Shown here piece by piece: positions 47,210-55,749 of a stretch of 64,000 nucleotides of DNA (positions are counted from its first letter, which is position 1; every line of letters starts with the position of its first letter). Origin of the DNA: Synergistaceae bacterium. GTDB lineage: Bacteria > Synergistota > Synergistia > Synergistales > Aminobacteriaceae. The DNA lies in assembly GCA_017450125.1 (NCBI GenBank), contig JAFSWZ010000028.1, forward strand, positions 32,043 to 96,042, in the 5' to 3' direction. The position numbers and the translations under genes were made by a program. The notes beneath the pieces were generated by a model. It made no database searches. It had not been told where the DNA came from and worked only from the letters and a program-made list of their open reading frames with translations.

Positions 47210-48280
47210 TCACACAAAGCCTCCGGCCAAGTGCTGGAGGTTATTTTTTGTGCCCATCTCTTCGCGGTACTTTCCCGGCGTAATGTGAAGCACCTTCCTG
47301 AATAACCGTATGAACGTCTCCGTGTTCTCGTAACCCAGCGCAAGCGAAATCTCGTTGATGGTCATGCCGGTATTCAGCAGCATGTTTTCAGCCCGCCTCA
47401 CACGCAGAAGCCGCTTCCAGTCGTTGAAGCTCATTCCCGTAGTCCTCTGTATAAGCCTCGAACACCGCGACTCCGAGAACCCGAAGTGCCGTGCTACGTC
47501 CGAAAGATTCAGAGTGCCGTTGTGCTCCTGAATGTACCCCAATACCGCAAAGCCTTCATCGTTCTGAATATTCCCCTCAGAGTATGAGCACGTCATAGAG
47601 TCCTGAAAGCTCCTCATGATTTCCGCAGTCATTGTGATAAGCATCCCAATCTGAATTTGGTCTGAATACTCGTCGTTAGTCAGGTGCTCGCCGTAAATCC
47701 TGCTCATGAAATCCCTGTAGCTGTTCCCTGTGTGGTACGCGAGATACTCTATTCTGTGCGAGTCATACAGCCCCTCCCTGAAGAACTGGCTCTGAATGTC
47801 TTTGCCCTTCGCCAGCGGTAAAAACATCTGGTGAAATGTCCCCTTGCGTATGAGGATGTTCAAGATTATCGACGTGTCATCAAAGACTTCCATTGTGTGA
47901 TAGATTCCCGGAGCTACGAAGATGAAATCACCCGCAGTGAACTTCACGCGCTCCGTGCCTATGTTCTGCGTGCAGTGCCCGGAATACACGTAGGCTATCT
48001 CGAAGAACATATGTCTGTGCGTGAATGCAGGTGTGTATCTGTTGTGGGGAGAAATGAAGACATTGCGGGGGTCATCGGGCGAAAAATATTCGTCGTCGTT
48101 CATCTGGTAGGAGATATTCTCAGGCAGAAGCTCAGGTATGATTAACTTTCTGCGCCGCGCATCCTCAACGTCAACTGTACGCAGAAACTTCCTCAGTGTT
48201 TCGGGCTTCCTCGCTGCCTCGAAATAGGAACGGTAAAACACTTCATCATCATTCAGGCTGAGCAGCAGACCGTCAATCAC
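47210..48280 (-). CDS. AraC-family regulator with N-terminal cupin
   Basis: A regulator of about 356 residues. The N-terminal sugar-binding cupin (residues about 90-190: HRHMFFEIAYVYSGHCTQNI, DFIFVAPGIYHTMEVFDD) is followed by two helix-turn-helix motifs (SDVARHFGFSESRCSRLIQ and INEISLALGYENTETFIRLFRKV). GTG at 48280 lies nine bases after GGGAGG; an in-frame GTG at 48289 touches it. It is divergent from a sugar transporter and a GH78-like enzyme, which it probably controls. Its last dozen codons lie inside the terminator hairpin of the convergent Ig-repeat gene. Confidence 0.87.
   Translation of the reverse strand: MIDGLLLSLNDDEVFYRSYFEAARKPETLRKFLRTVDVEDARRRKLIIPELLPENISYQMNDDEYFSPDDPRNVFISPHNRYTPAFTHRHMFFEIAYVYSGHCTQNIGTERVKFTAGDFIFVAPGIYHTMEVFDDTSIILNILIRKGTFHQMFLPLAKGKDIQSQFFREGLYDSHRIEYLAYHTGNSYRDFMSRIYGEHLTNDEYSDQIQIGMLITMTAEIMRSFQDSMTCSYSEGNIQNDEGFAVLGYIQEHNGTLNLSDVARHFGFSESRCSRLIQRTTGMSFNDWKRLLRVRRAENMLLNTGMTINEISLALGYENTETFIRLFRKVLHITPGKYREEMGTKNNLQHLAGGFV
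47220..47250 (+). terminator. Terminator of the Ig-repeat gene, inside the AraC gene's 3' end
   Basis: CCTCC, then GGCCAAGTGCT and GGAGG, followed by TTATTTTTTG. It starts 15 bases after the Ig-repeat stop codon and is also coding sequence for the AraC C terminus. Confidence 0.75.
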
Positions 48281-48398
48281 GTCAATCACCCTCCCGCAAG
48301 AAAAGTCAACTCATTCACCAGCTGTGCCAAATTACGCGGCGGATATTTCCGGCTATCATACCAGCATTCCCAAAAAATTCACAAGGAGGCTCGCAATT

Positions 48399-49736
48399 AT
48401 GAGCAAAAGTTTTCTGTACCGTCAGAGATTCGGTTACGGCATGGGCGATTTCGCCTGTAATCTCATCTGGCAAGTTATCTCCCTCTATCTCCTCTACTTC
48501 TACACCGACGTGATGAAGCTCAACGCCGCATCCATCGCTACAATGTTTGTTGTGTGCAGGATAATCGACGGCATAACTGACGTGCTGGTCGGCTACGCAA
48601 TCGACAAGACGCATTCACGCTGGGGGAAGAGCCGTCCGTGGTTCTTGTTCGGAGCAATACCGTTCGCGCTCTCGGCGTTTCTTGCGTTCACAGTGCCGGA
48701 CATCTCTCCTGAGGGCAAGCTGGCCTACGCATACGCCACCTATATCTTCCTGTCTTTCATGTATACGGTCGTCAACATCCCGTTAGCCTCAATCCTTCCC
48801 GCAATGACCGACGACATGAACGAGCGCACAGTCCTCGCGACGTGGAGAAAGTTCCTCGCCTTCTTGGGTGCGACGATAGTATCTGCTACAGCGTTAAGCA
48901 TGGTGCACTACATCGGCAAAGGCGACGAAGTCTTAGGCTTCAGGGTTGTTATGGGAGTGTTCGGAGTCATCGGCACGCTGTGCTTCTTCCTGACGTTCGC
49001 GCTTGTCCGTGAGAATAACCTTCAGGAGGGCGGAAAGAGTGTATCCCTCAAAGAAGCTGTTGGTTCTCTCGCGGTCAATACTCCCTGGAAGCTCTTTGCG
49101 TTGAACATCATGTTCATGTGGACGGGGTTCTTCATCCAGTCTGCGGCACTCATCTACTACTACAAATACTATGTCGGGAGCACGTACCTTACTTCTCTCG
49201 TCGCAACAATAATGACGATGGTTCCGATGGTCGCTAACCTCACCGTTCCGTTCCTCGCGAAGAGGCTCGGCAAACGCAACCTGTATTCTGTCTCTGCGGC
49301 AATGCAGCTCATCGGCCTCGTGATAATATGGTTAGGGGACAAGAGCACCAGCATCATCATCGTTGGAGCATTCATCTCGGCGGCAGGTTACGGCGTAAAG
49401 GAGAGTATCTACTTCTCGATGCAGGCTGACCCGGTAGACTACGGCGAGTGGAAGACCGGCGTACAGGCAGCGGGACTCCTCTCCTCCGTCAACGGCTTCT
49501 TAGGGAAAGTTGCTCAGGCACTGGCCGGCGGTCTTGGCGGAATGCTCCTCGCTTGGGGAATGTACAACGCAGAGGCTGAAACGCAGACGGCAGAGGCATT
49601 AACCGCGATAAAGGCTATGTACCTGTATATCCCGATGGTTCTGCTTGTGTGCTCGATAATCACAATGTCATTCTACAAGCTGGATGAACAGTTCCCGCAG
49701 ATTCAGGCAGACTTGGCCAAGAGAAGGGGAAAGTAG
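48399..49736 (+). CDS. GPH-family sugar:cation symporter
   Basis: A 445-residue transporter of the glycoside-pentoside-hexuronide family within the MFS fold, with about twelve membrane segments. The family features are the opening RFGYGMGDFACNLIWQVISLYLLYFYTD, the loop GYAIDKTHSRWGKSRPWFLFG and the late DPVDYGEWKTG. ATG at 48399 is eight bases after AAGGAGG; an upstream in-frame reading lacks a ribosome site. Substrate is inferred from the next gene as a glycoside, perhaps a rhamnoside or uronide. Confidence 0.9.
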   Translation: MSKSFLYRQRFGYGMGDFACNLIWQVISLYLLYFYTDVMKLNAASIATMFVVCRIIDGITDVLVGYAIDKTHSRWGKSRPWFLFGAIPFALSAFLAFTVPDISPEGKLAYAYATYIFLSFMYTVVNIPLASILPAMTDDMNERTVLATWRKFLAFLGATIVSATALSMVHYIGKGDEVLGFRVVMGVFGVIGTLCFFLTFALVRENNLQEGGKSVSLKEAVGSLAVNTPWKLFALNIMFMWTGFFIQSAALIYYYKYYVGSTYLTSLVATIMTMVPMVANLTVPFLAKRLGKRNLYSVSAAMQLIGLVIIWLGDKSTSIIIVGAFISAAGYGVKESIYFSMQADPVDYGEWKTGVQAAGLLSSVNGFLGKVAQALAGGLGGMLLAWGMYNAEAETQTAEALTAIKAMYLYIPMVLLVCSIITMSFYKLDEQFPQIQADLAKRRGK

Positions 49737-49739
49737 CAT

Positions 49740-51269
49740 ATGGCCTTTACGTTTCAGGTCAACACCGACAAATTCATACACGACGAGAAGCTCTTAGCGA
49801 AGGCCGAGAGCTTCCGCCCGACAATCCATCACGCTACGCTTAAGCCCGTCCGTCTTCTCGATGAAGGGCGTGAACTCTCCAAGTTGGGAGAGTACGGCTT
49901 AAAGCGCGACGACAGAATCATTATCGACTTCGGCCGTCATATCGTGGGAAAGTTCAGCGTGAACATCAGCAAGACTGGCTCGCCGCAGGATGCTCCGCTG
50001 TTCATCAGGGTGAAGTTCGCGGAGATGCCCGCAGAACTTGAGGCGGAAAGTTCTGACTATGAGGGCTGGCTGTCGAGGAGCTGGATTCAGGAAGAGTTTG
50101 TGCACCTTGACGAACTCCCGGCCAAGCTCGAGCTTCCTAGAAGGTACAGCTTCAGGTACGTAGAGATTAAGGTCATCGACACGTCCCCGAAGTGGCAGGC
50201 GGTCTTCACGAATCCTGAAGCAGTCAGTGAGTCATCAGCGGACTACTCGCGCTTGAAGAAGCCGGAGATTCATGACGAGCTGCTATCACGAATCTATGAT
50301 GCGGGAGTTACTACGCTTGCTGAATGTATGCAGGACGTTTTTGAGGACGGGCCGAAGCGCGACAGGAGATTATGGCTCGGGGACTTGCGGCTTCAGGCAC
50401 TGGCGAACTATGCGACGTTCGACAATACTGACCTTGTGAAACGCTGCCTGTACCTTTTCGCGGGAATGACGACAGAGGAGGGCAAAATCTCCGCAAACGT
50501 TTTCACGCGGCCGGAGAATATCCCTGATGATACATTCCTCTACGAGTACTCGTTATTCTTCATCTCGACGCTCTATGACCTCGACAACGCGCATCCCGAC
50601 GCAGAGCTCGTGAAAGAGCTGTACCCGACGTGCAAGAGGCAGATGGACTTGACGCTGAAGATGATTGACGCTGACGGAAAGCTCATAACGGATGAGAATT
50701 ACCCTGTGTTTGTGGACTGGTCTAACGATTTTGCGAAGGACACGGCGGGACAGGCAGAGACTATCTATGTGCTGAGGCAGTTCATCGCTCTGGCGGAGCT
50801 TGCCGGAGAGTCGGACATAGAACATTATCGCGAGGTCTTGGCCAGAATGGCAGGGTATTCACGCACGAAGCTCTACGACACATCACGCAAGCTGTTTGTG
50901 GCGGGAGATGGGGAGTACAACATAGCTTCTCAGGTGTGGATGGTGCTCGCCCACGTAATGACAGACACGGAGAACCGCGAAATCCTGCGTACGATGATTG
51001 AGGAGCTCTTCCCTGTGAGGGGGATTGCAACGCCGTACATGTACCACTGCATAGCTGAGGCACTCTTTGAGGGTGGGCTTGAGGACGAAGCAGTGAAGCT
51101 CATGAAGGATTACTGGGGGAAGATGCTCGAACTCGGAGCAAATACTTTCTGGGAGGCATTCGACCCCGACAAGCCGGACTATTCTCCGTACGGAAGCCCC
51201 ATCGTCAACAGCTACTGCCACGCGTGGAGCTGTACGCCCGTCTATCTCATCAGCAAATATTTGAGGTAA
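49740..51269 (+). CDS. GH78-like alpha-L-rhamnosidase-family protein
   Basis: A 509-residue protein without a signal peptide, so cytoplasmic. An N-terminal beta domain (DFGRHIVGKFSVNIS) precedes an alpha/alpha six-hairpin domain. VFEDGPKRDRRLWLGDLRLQA matches the conserved acid-rich site of GH78 rhamnosidases, and the end (FWEAFDP ... SYCHAWSCTPVYLIS) is typical. It is shorter than classical GH78 enzymes and lacks their extra beta domains, so it may act on an imported small glycoside; rhamnose specificity is not proven. It starts three bases after the transporter stop. Confidence 0.82.
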   Translation: MAFTFQVNTDKFIHDEKLLAKAESFRPTIHHATLKPVRLLDEGRELSKLGEYGLKRDDRIIIDFGRHIVGKFSVNISKTGSPQDAPLFIRVKFAEMPAELEAESSDYEGWLSRSWIQEEFVHLDELPAKLELPRRYSFRYVEIKVIDTSPKWQAVFTNPEAVSESSADYSRLKKPEIHDELLSRIYDAGVTTLAECMQDVFEDGPKRDRRLWLGDLRLQALANYATFDNTDLVKRCLYLFAGMTTEEGKISANVFTRPENIPDDTFLYEYSLFFISTLYDLDNAHPDAELVKELYPTCKRQMDLTLKMIDADGKLITDENYPVFVDWSNDFAKDTAGQAETIYVLRQFIALAELAGESDIEHYREVLARMAGYSRTKLYDTSRKLFVAGDGEYNIASQVWMVLAHVMTDTENREILRTMIEELFPVRGIATPYMYHCIAEALFEGGLEDEAVKLMKDYWGKMLELGANTFWEAFDPDKPDYSPYGSPIVNSYCHAWSCTPVYLISKYLR

Positions 51270-51276
51270 AAGAAAT

Positions 51277-51308
51277 CCCCTCCCGCAAAAGGAAGGGGAA
51301 TTTTTTTG
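51277..51308 (+). terminator. Bidirectional terminator between the GH78-like gene and ppdK
   Basis: CCCCTCC (51277-51283) and GGAAGGGG (51291-51298) form a stem followed by seven Ts on the plus strand. On the minus strand the stem is followed by ATTTCTTTT, so it can also stop ppdK transcripts. Confidence 0.85.
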
Positions 51309-51316
51309 TCCTCTTG

Positions 51317-53974
51317 CTACTTCAGGACACCCAGTGCCGCATGTGCCGCCGCAATTCGTGCAACAGGTACGCGGAACGGCGAGCAGCTCACGTAGCTGAG
51401 CCCTACCTGATGGCAGAAAGCAATGCTCGACGGGTTGCCGCCGTGCTCTCCGCAGATGCCGATTGACATTGTCGGGTTCACACTGCGTCCCTTCTCGACT
51501 GCGAGCTTCACAAGCTGTCCGGGTCCCTCACGGTCAAGTTCCGCAAACGGGTTCTCCTTGAAGACTCCCTTGTCCACGTACTGGAACAGGAACTTGTTCT
51601 CCGCATCGTCGCGCGAGTAGCCCAGCGTCGTCTGCGTGAGGTCGTTTGTCCCGCAGGAGAAGAACTGTGCGTACTCCGCAAGCTGGTCAGCAACAAGTGC
51701 CGCTCTCGGAAGTTCGATCATCGTTCCCACAAGGTAGCTGAACTCCACACCGCTGGCCTTCTTGACCTCTGCGGCTATCCTGTCCGCCATCTCGCGGAAG
51801 AACTTCATCTCCGCCTTCGTGCCCACGATAGGAATCATAACCTCAGGCTTCACGGTTACGCCCTGCTTCGTCAGGTCAACGACTGCCTCAAAGATTGCGT
51901 TCATCTGCATCTCGTAGATCTCGGGGTAAATCATTCCGAGACGGCAGCCCCTGAACCCAAGCATCGGGTTATTCTCGTGGAGCTGGTGAATCTTCTCGAG
52001 CACGTTGTTGAGCTTCTTGGCCTCGTCGGGCGTTGCGGTCTTGAGTGCTTCGAGAACGTTGGGTTCTTTCGGCAGGAACTCATGAAGCGGCGGGTCAAGG
52101 AGACGGATGATTACGGGAAGCCCGTCCATTGCCTTGAAGATTCCCACAAAGTCGCTCTTCTGCATGACCTTCAGCTTCGCCAGAGCATCAGCACGTGCGG
52201 CCTTGCCTGCTTCTCCGGCTTCACCCAGCGCAACAATCAGGCTCTGCATTACGGGCAGCCTGTCGACTCCCATGAACATATGTTCAGTCCTGCAGAGGCC
52301 TACGCCCTTTGCGCCGAAATCGCGGGCTCTCTGTGCGTCTTCGGGGGTGTCTGCGTTCGTCCAGACCTGAAGGCGTGCGTTCTCGTCTGCCCACGCAAGA
52401 ATCTTCTTGAAGTCCTCAGAGAACGTCGCATCAACCATCTTTGCTTCACCGGCCAAGAAGTTGCCCGTTGTTCCGTCAACAGTTACCCAGTCGCCTTTCT
52501 TGAAAACGCGGCTTCCGACGGTGATTGTCTCCTTGTCGAGGTCAATCACTGCCTCTTCACAGCCGCACACTGCGGGTCTGCCCATTCCGCGCGCAACAAC
52601 AGCCGCGTGTGAGGTCATTCCGCCCCTCGATGTTACGACACCCTGCGACGCAAACAGTCCGTGAATGTCGTCGGGGCTGGTCTCGGGCCTGGCTAAAATT
52701 GTCGGCTTGCCCTGACGTGCCCACTCTTCGGCCTCGTCCGCACTGAACACGAGCATTCCTGCACCTGCGCCGGGCGATGCGGGAAGTCCCTTAGTGATGA
52801 TGTCCAGCTTCGCGTCCTTGTCGATCTGGCGGTGAAGCAGCATCTCGACCTGCTCGGGGGTTACGCGGGTTACGGCAGTCTTCGTGTCGATGAGGCCTTC
52901 ATTCACCATGTCGACGGCGACTTTGACGGCCGCAGCGGCTGTGCGCTTTCCGGCTCTGGTCTGCAGGATGAACAGCTTTCCGTGCTCAATCGTGAACTCT
53001 ACGTCCTGCATGTCGTGATACCTCTGCTCAAGGCTGGTCGTAATCTCGCAGAGCTGCTTGTAGATTGCGGGCATCTTTTGCTCAAGCTCAGCGATGGGCA
53101 TAGGCGTTCTGATTCCCGCGACGACATCTTCGCCCTGTGCGTTGATGAGGAACTCGCCGTAGAGCTTCTTCTCGCCGGTTGATGGGTTGCGCGTGAAGCA
53201 CACGCCTGTCCCGCAGTCGTCGCCCAAGTTGCCGAATGCCATCGTGATGACGTTTACGGCCGTCCCGAGCGAGTCGTCAATCTTGTTGATCTTCCTGTAG
53301 GTTACTGCGCGCGGAATGTTCCAGCTCTTGAAGACTGCCTCGATTGCGCGGCGGAGCTGAACCCAAGGATCTGACGGGAAGTCGTTTCCTGTGGCGTTCT
53401 TGTAGATTGCCTTGTACTCGACGATGAGCTTCTCGAGGTTCTCTGCCGTAATCTTGTAGTCCTGCTTTGCGTCAGTGATGCCCTGCGACTCTCTTGCGCG
53501 CTTCAATGCTGCCTCGAACAGGTCAAAGTTCACTTCATCGACGACGCTCGAGAACATCTGGATGAACCTTCTGTAGCTGTCGAATGCGAATCTCTTGCTC
53601 CCTGAACTCTCAGCAAGTCCCTTCACTGTCTCGTCGTTGAGGCCGAGATTAAGGATGGTCTCCATCATTCCGGGCATCGAGATCGGCGCGCCGGAACGTA
53701 CCGACACAAGAAGGGGATTCTTGGGGTCGTTGAAGCCCTTGCCAGTCTCCTTCTCGAGCTGTGCTACTGAGGCTTTAACGTCGTCCCAGACTTCGTCCAT
53801 GATGCCGGGGTTCTGCATGTACTTGCGGCAGACTTCGGTCGTGAGGATAAAGCCGGGAGGTACGGGAAGGCCGGACTGTGCCATAGTGCAGAGGTTCGCG
53901 CCTTTGCCTCCGAGAAGCAGGCGGTTAGAACCGTCGCCGTCCTTGAGGCTGTAAACAAAACGTTCTGTGGGCAT
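51317..53974 (-). CDS. ppdK: Pyruvate, phosphate dikinase
   Basis: Interconverts pyruvate, ATP and Pi with PEP, AMP and PPi; in anaerobes it works in PEP synthesis or PPi-linked glycolysis. The 885-residue protein has the N-terminal nucleotide-binding domain (LLGGKGANLCTM, FTRNPSTGEK), the swivelling phosphohistidine domain (TSRGGMTSHAAVVARGMGRPAVCG) and the PEP/pyruvate barrel ending GICGEHGGNP with the catalytic cysteine. ATG at 53974 with AGGGAGAG upstream gives the normal N terminus (PTERFVYSLKDG). An in-frame extension to 54157 is spurious; it reads through a glycosyltransferase-motif fragment. Confidence 0.95.
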   Translation of the reverse strand: MPTERFVYSLKDGDGSNRLLLGGKGANLCTMAQSGLPVPPGFILTTEVCRKYMQNPGIMDEVWDDVKASVAQLEKETGKGFNDPKNPLLVSVRSGAPISMPGMMETILNLGLNDETVKGLAESSGSKRFAFDSYRRFIQMFSSVVDEVNFDLFEAALKRARESQGITDAKQDYKITAENLEKLIVEYKAIYKNATGNDFPSDPWVQLRRAIEAVFKSWNIPRAVTYRKINKIDDSLGTAVNVITMAFGNLGDDCGTGVCFTRNPSTGEKKLYGEFLINAQGEDVVAGIRTPMPIAELEQKMPAIYKQLCEITTSLEQRYHDMQDVEFTIEHGKLFILQTRAGKRTAAAAVKVAVDMVNEGLIDTKTAVTRVTPEQVEMLLHRQIDKDAKLDIITKGLPASPGAGAGMLVFSADEAEEWARQGKPTILARPETSPDDIHGLFASQGVVTSRGGMTSHAAVVARGMGRPAVCGCEEAVIDLDKETITVGSRVFKKGDWVTVDGTTGNFLAGEAKMVDATFSEDFKKILAWADENARLQVWTNADTPEDAQRARDFGAKGVGLCRTEHMFMGVDRLPVMQSLIVALGEAGEAGKAARADALAKLKVMQKSDFVGIFKAMDGLPVIIRLLDPPLHEFLPKEPNVLEALKTATPDEAKKLNNVLEKIHQLHENNPMLGFRGCRLGMIYPEIYEMQMNAIFEAVVDLTKQGVTVKPEVMIPIVGTKAEMKFFREMADRIAAEVKKASGVEFSYLVGTMIELPRAALVADQLAEYAQFFSCGTNDLTQTTLGYSRDDAENKFLFQYVDKGVFKENPFAELDREGPGQLVKLAVEKGRSVNPTMSIGICGEHGGNPSSIAFCHQVGLSYVSCSPFRVPVARIAAAHAALGVLK

Positions 53975-54292
53975 GGTTACCACTCTCCCTGAGTTAAGAT
54001 TTGTGTGTTGGAATAGCGTATGAATTATAGATAATTGCGGGGAAAAATACATTGCGTTGTTTTCGCTAGTTTGCGCGCACAGCCCCTGAGGAAATGACTG
54101 GGGCAGGCCGTACGCGTTCACCTCCAGCGGCACGAGCCCCAGCGTCTCATACCACACTGACGGGAAACAGCGGGGAGGCCGTACGCGTTCACCTCCAGCG
54201 GCACTAACGGTGAGACCTCATACCACACTGAATCAAACGCTGGACCTCATACAACACTGACGGGAAAACCTTTTAAAATGTATTAAAAAAGG
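53975..54292. repeat. Intergenic region holding partial copies of a GT4 motif
   Basis: This 318-base gap between ppdK and the GT4 gene has no gene of its own. A minus-strand TATAAT (54029-54024) may serve ppdK. From 54105 it is made of pieces copied from the neighbouring gene. 54105-54167 is identical over 63 bases to 54501-54563. 54171-54204 is identical to 54496-54529, and after 12 unrelated bases 54217-54231 matches 54542-54556. 54246-54270 matches 54542-54566 with one mismatch. All encode, in the minus-strand sense, the region of the E-x7-E donor-site motif. Confidence 0.9.
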
Positions 54293-55480
54293 CTATAAAA
54301 GGGGTGTCGAGTAAACTTTTAGCAGGTTGTCCGCATAATTTATCGTTGAGCTCTCATCGAAATTTTTAAAGGTATCTAATGATAGCTGCCGGATATCTGC
54401 TGCGCTTACCTGTTTTATCAGAGCCTCGAGCTCATCCGTCGTGTGGTACGTGAATGCGGCGTTGTCCGATGCCGCGCAGCAGTCCGACGCTATCACGGGG
54501 AGGCCGTACGCGTTCACCTCCAGCGGCACGAGCCCCAGCGTCTCATACCACACTGACGGGAAAACCAGACACCGCGCACGCTTCAGCCACTCCCGGATGT
54601 GTGCCTTATCCAGCCAGCCCGTGAAAGTTATCTCCGGGTACTGTGCCTTGAGCTCGTCGTACAGCGGGCCGTCGCCTATCATGACCGCCTGAACGCCGGT
54701 GTTGTGTACCGCGCGGCAGAAGTTCTCTACTCCCTTCTCATGGTCAAGCCTGCCTATGTAGAGGAAGATTGAGTTGTTCTCGGCCTCGATCCTGAACCTG
54801 TCGTAGTAGTATATCGGGTTTCTGACGAAGAACTGGTTTTTCGGGGCGGGCATCCTCCTTAGCAGCTGATGCTTCGAGAACTCCGAGATGAAGATGTAGC
54901 CCATATTGATGCGCTTCACTATCCAGTTCTGCACGTACTGCCTGAAGAAGCGGTACACCTTGTGGACATAGTTCTGCCGTTTGTCGCAGTTGCAGAGAAA
55001 GCACTTCAGGGACATGGGAGTCCTCTCGCAGATCTGGCGTGCATGGTTGTCGTAGAAGTTCCAGTCAGGGCACGACAGCAGGTAGTCATGAATCGTGATG
55101 AATATGCGGAAGCCCATGTCGTTCGCTGCCTTGAACACTGACGGCGATAACAGCCTTGCCCAGCAGTGCACATGTACGACTGTTTCTTCTTTGTCGAGCG
55201 TCGCAAGCAGTTCACGGAGAATACGTGCTGCCTTGAAGTTGTATATGCCGTTCACGAAAGCTCTGAGCCTGTTCTTGTCGTGGAAGATGTGAGACTGCCC
55301 GGTTGAGACGACCTTGATGTTCGGGGATGATAAGAGTCTCGGATCAGGATTTCCGGCTCCCGAAAAGTAGTAGACATTGAGGCCGTGCTGAGCCAGAAGA
55401 CATGCGGTATCAATGGCTACAGCAACACCGCCGCCGTCTATTTCGGGAAATTCCGAGAGGATGACAACATTCTTAATCAT
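54293..55480 (-). CDS. Glycosyltransferase family 4
   Basis: A 395-residue GT-B-fold glycosyltransferase using a nucleotide-sugar donor. The N-terminal acceptor domain has SEFPEIDGGGVAVAIDTACLL and the C-terminal donor domain FLYIGRLDHEKGVENF, VMIGDGPLYDEL and the E-x7-E motif in VWYETLGLVPLEVNAYG. A cysteine-rich stretch (CPDWNFYDNHARQIC, then CFLCNC) is an uncommon feature in the middle, seen in some GT4 proteins. AAGGAG precedes the ATG. Probably makes LPS, capsule or another glycan. It stands alone; pieces of its motif are scattered just downstream of it. Confidence 0.88.
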   Translation of the reverse strand: MIKNVVILSEFPEIDGGGVAVAIDTACLLAQHGLNVYYFSGAGNPDPRLLSSPNIKVVSTGQSHIFHDKNRLRAFVNGIYNFKAARILRELLATLDKEETVVHVHCWARLLSPSVFKAANDMGFRIFITIHDYLLSCPDWNFYDNHARQICERTPMSLKCFLCNCDKRQNYVHKVYRFFRQYVQNWIVKRINMGYIFISEFSKHQLLRRMPAPKNQFFVRNPIYYYDRFRIEAENNSIFLYIGRLDHEKGVENFCRAVHNTGVQAVMIGDGPLYDELKAQYPEITFTGWLDKAHIREWLKRARCLVFPSVWYETLGLVPLEVNAYGLPVIASDCCAASDNAAFTYHTTDELEALIKQVSAADIRQLSLDTFKNFDESSTINYADNLLKVYSTPLL

Positions 55481-55537
55481 TTGAGCTCCTTCTTAGCTGT
55501 TCAGGAAATTTGCCCGCTATTATATCAGAGCGTGAAC

Positions 55538-55566
55538 TTGCGCAAAAAAATTTTTCGTGATATTAT
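55538..55566 (+). promoter_or_regulatory. Promoter of the tRNA-Glu gene
   Basis: TTGCGC (55538-55543) and TATTAT (55561-55566) are 17 bases apart and end 13 bases before the mature tRNA 5' end, as expected for a short tRNA leader. Confidence 0.65.
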
Positions 55567-55579
55567 TCACCGCCGTAAT

Positions 55580-55655
55580 GGCCTCATCGACTAGTGGTCT
55601 AGGTCGTAGCCCTCTCAAGGCTAAAACACGAGTTCGAACCTCGTTGAGGCTACCA
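55580..55655 (+). tRNA. tRNA-Glu, anticodon CTC
   Basis: Folds as a 76-base cloverleaf with encoded CCA. The acceptor is GGCCTCA with TGAGGCT (first pair G-U), the anticodon stem TAGCC/GGCTA encloses the loop CTCTCAA with anticodon CTC (codon GAG), and the T arm ACGAG-TTCGAAC-CTCGT is perfect. Its own promoter and terminator flank it. Confidence 0.93.
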
Positions 55656-55670
55656 TAAGTTGAGGATAAC

Positions 55671-55704
55671 AAGCCTTCGTAAAGTGATTACGGAGGCTTT
55701 TATT
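55671..55704 (+). terminator. Terminator of the tRNA-Glu gene
   Basis: AAGCCTTCGTAA and TTACGGAGGCTT form a stem (one internal mismatch) with an AGTGA loop, followed by TTATTAT. It lies 15 bases after the tRNA. Confidence 0.78.
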
Positions 55705-55719
55705 ATGCCCGTCATGATT

Positions 55720-55725
55720 TATAAT
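55720..55725 (+). promoter_or_regulatory. -10 box before the Glu/Pro-rich membrane protein gene
   Basis: A perfect TATAAT lies here, with no good -35 box at 16-18 bases. If used, transcription would start near 55732, which excludes the in-frame GTG at 55729 as a start codon. Confidence 0.4.
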
Positions 55726-55749
55726 TAGGTGCTAAAGCGGTTCATAAGG

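Noticed and set aside
53975..54157. 61-residue N-terminal extension of pyruvate phosphate dikinase
   Set aside because: The extension reads through a copied GT4 fragment; the normal family N terminus starts at 53974 with a ribosome site.
55580..55655. tRNA-Glu as an integration site for a mobile element carrying the GT4 gene
   Set aside because: No integrase gene and no direct repeat of the tRNA 3' end were seen on either side.
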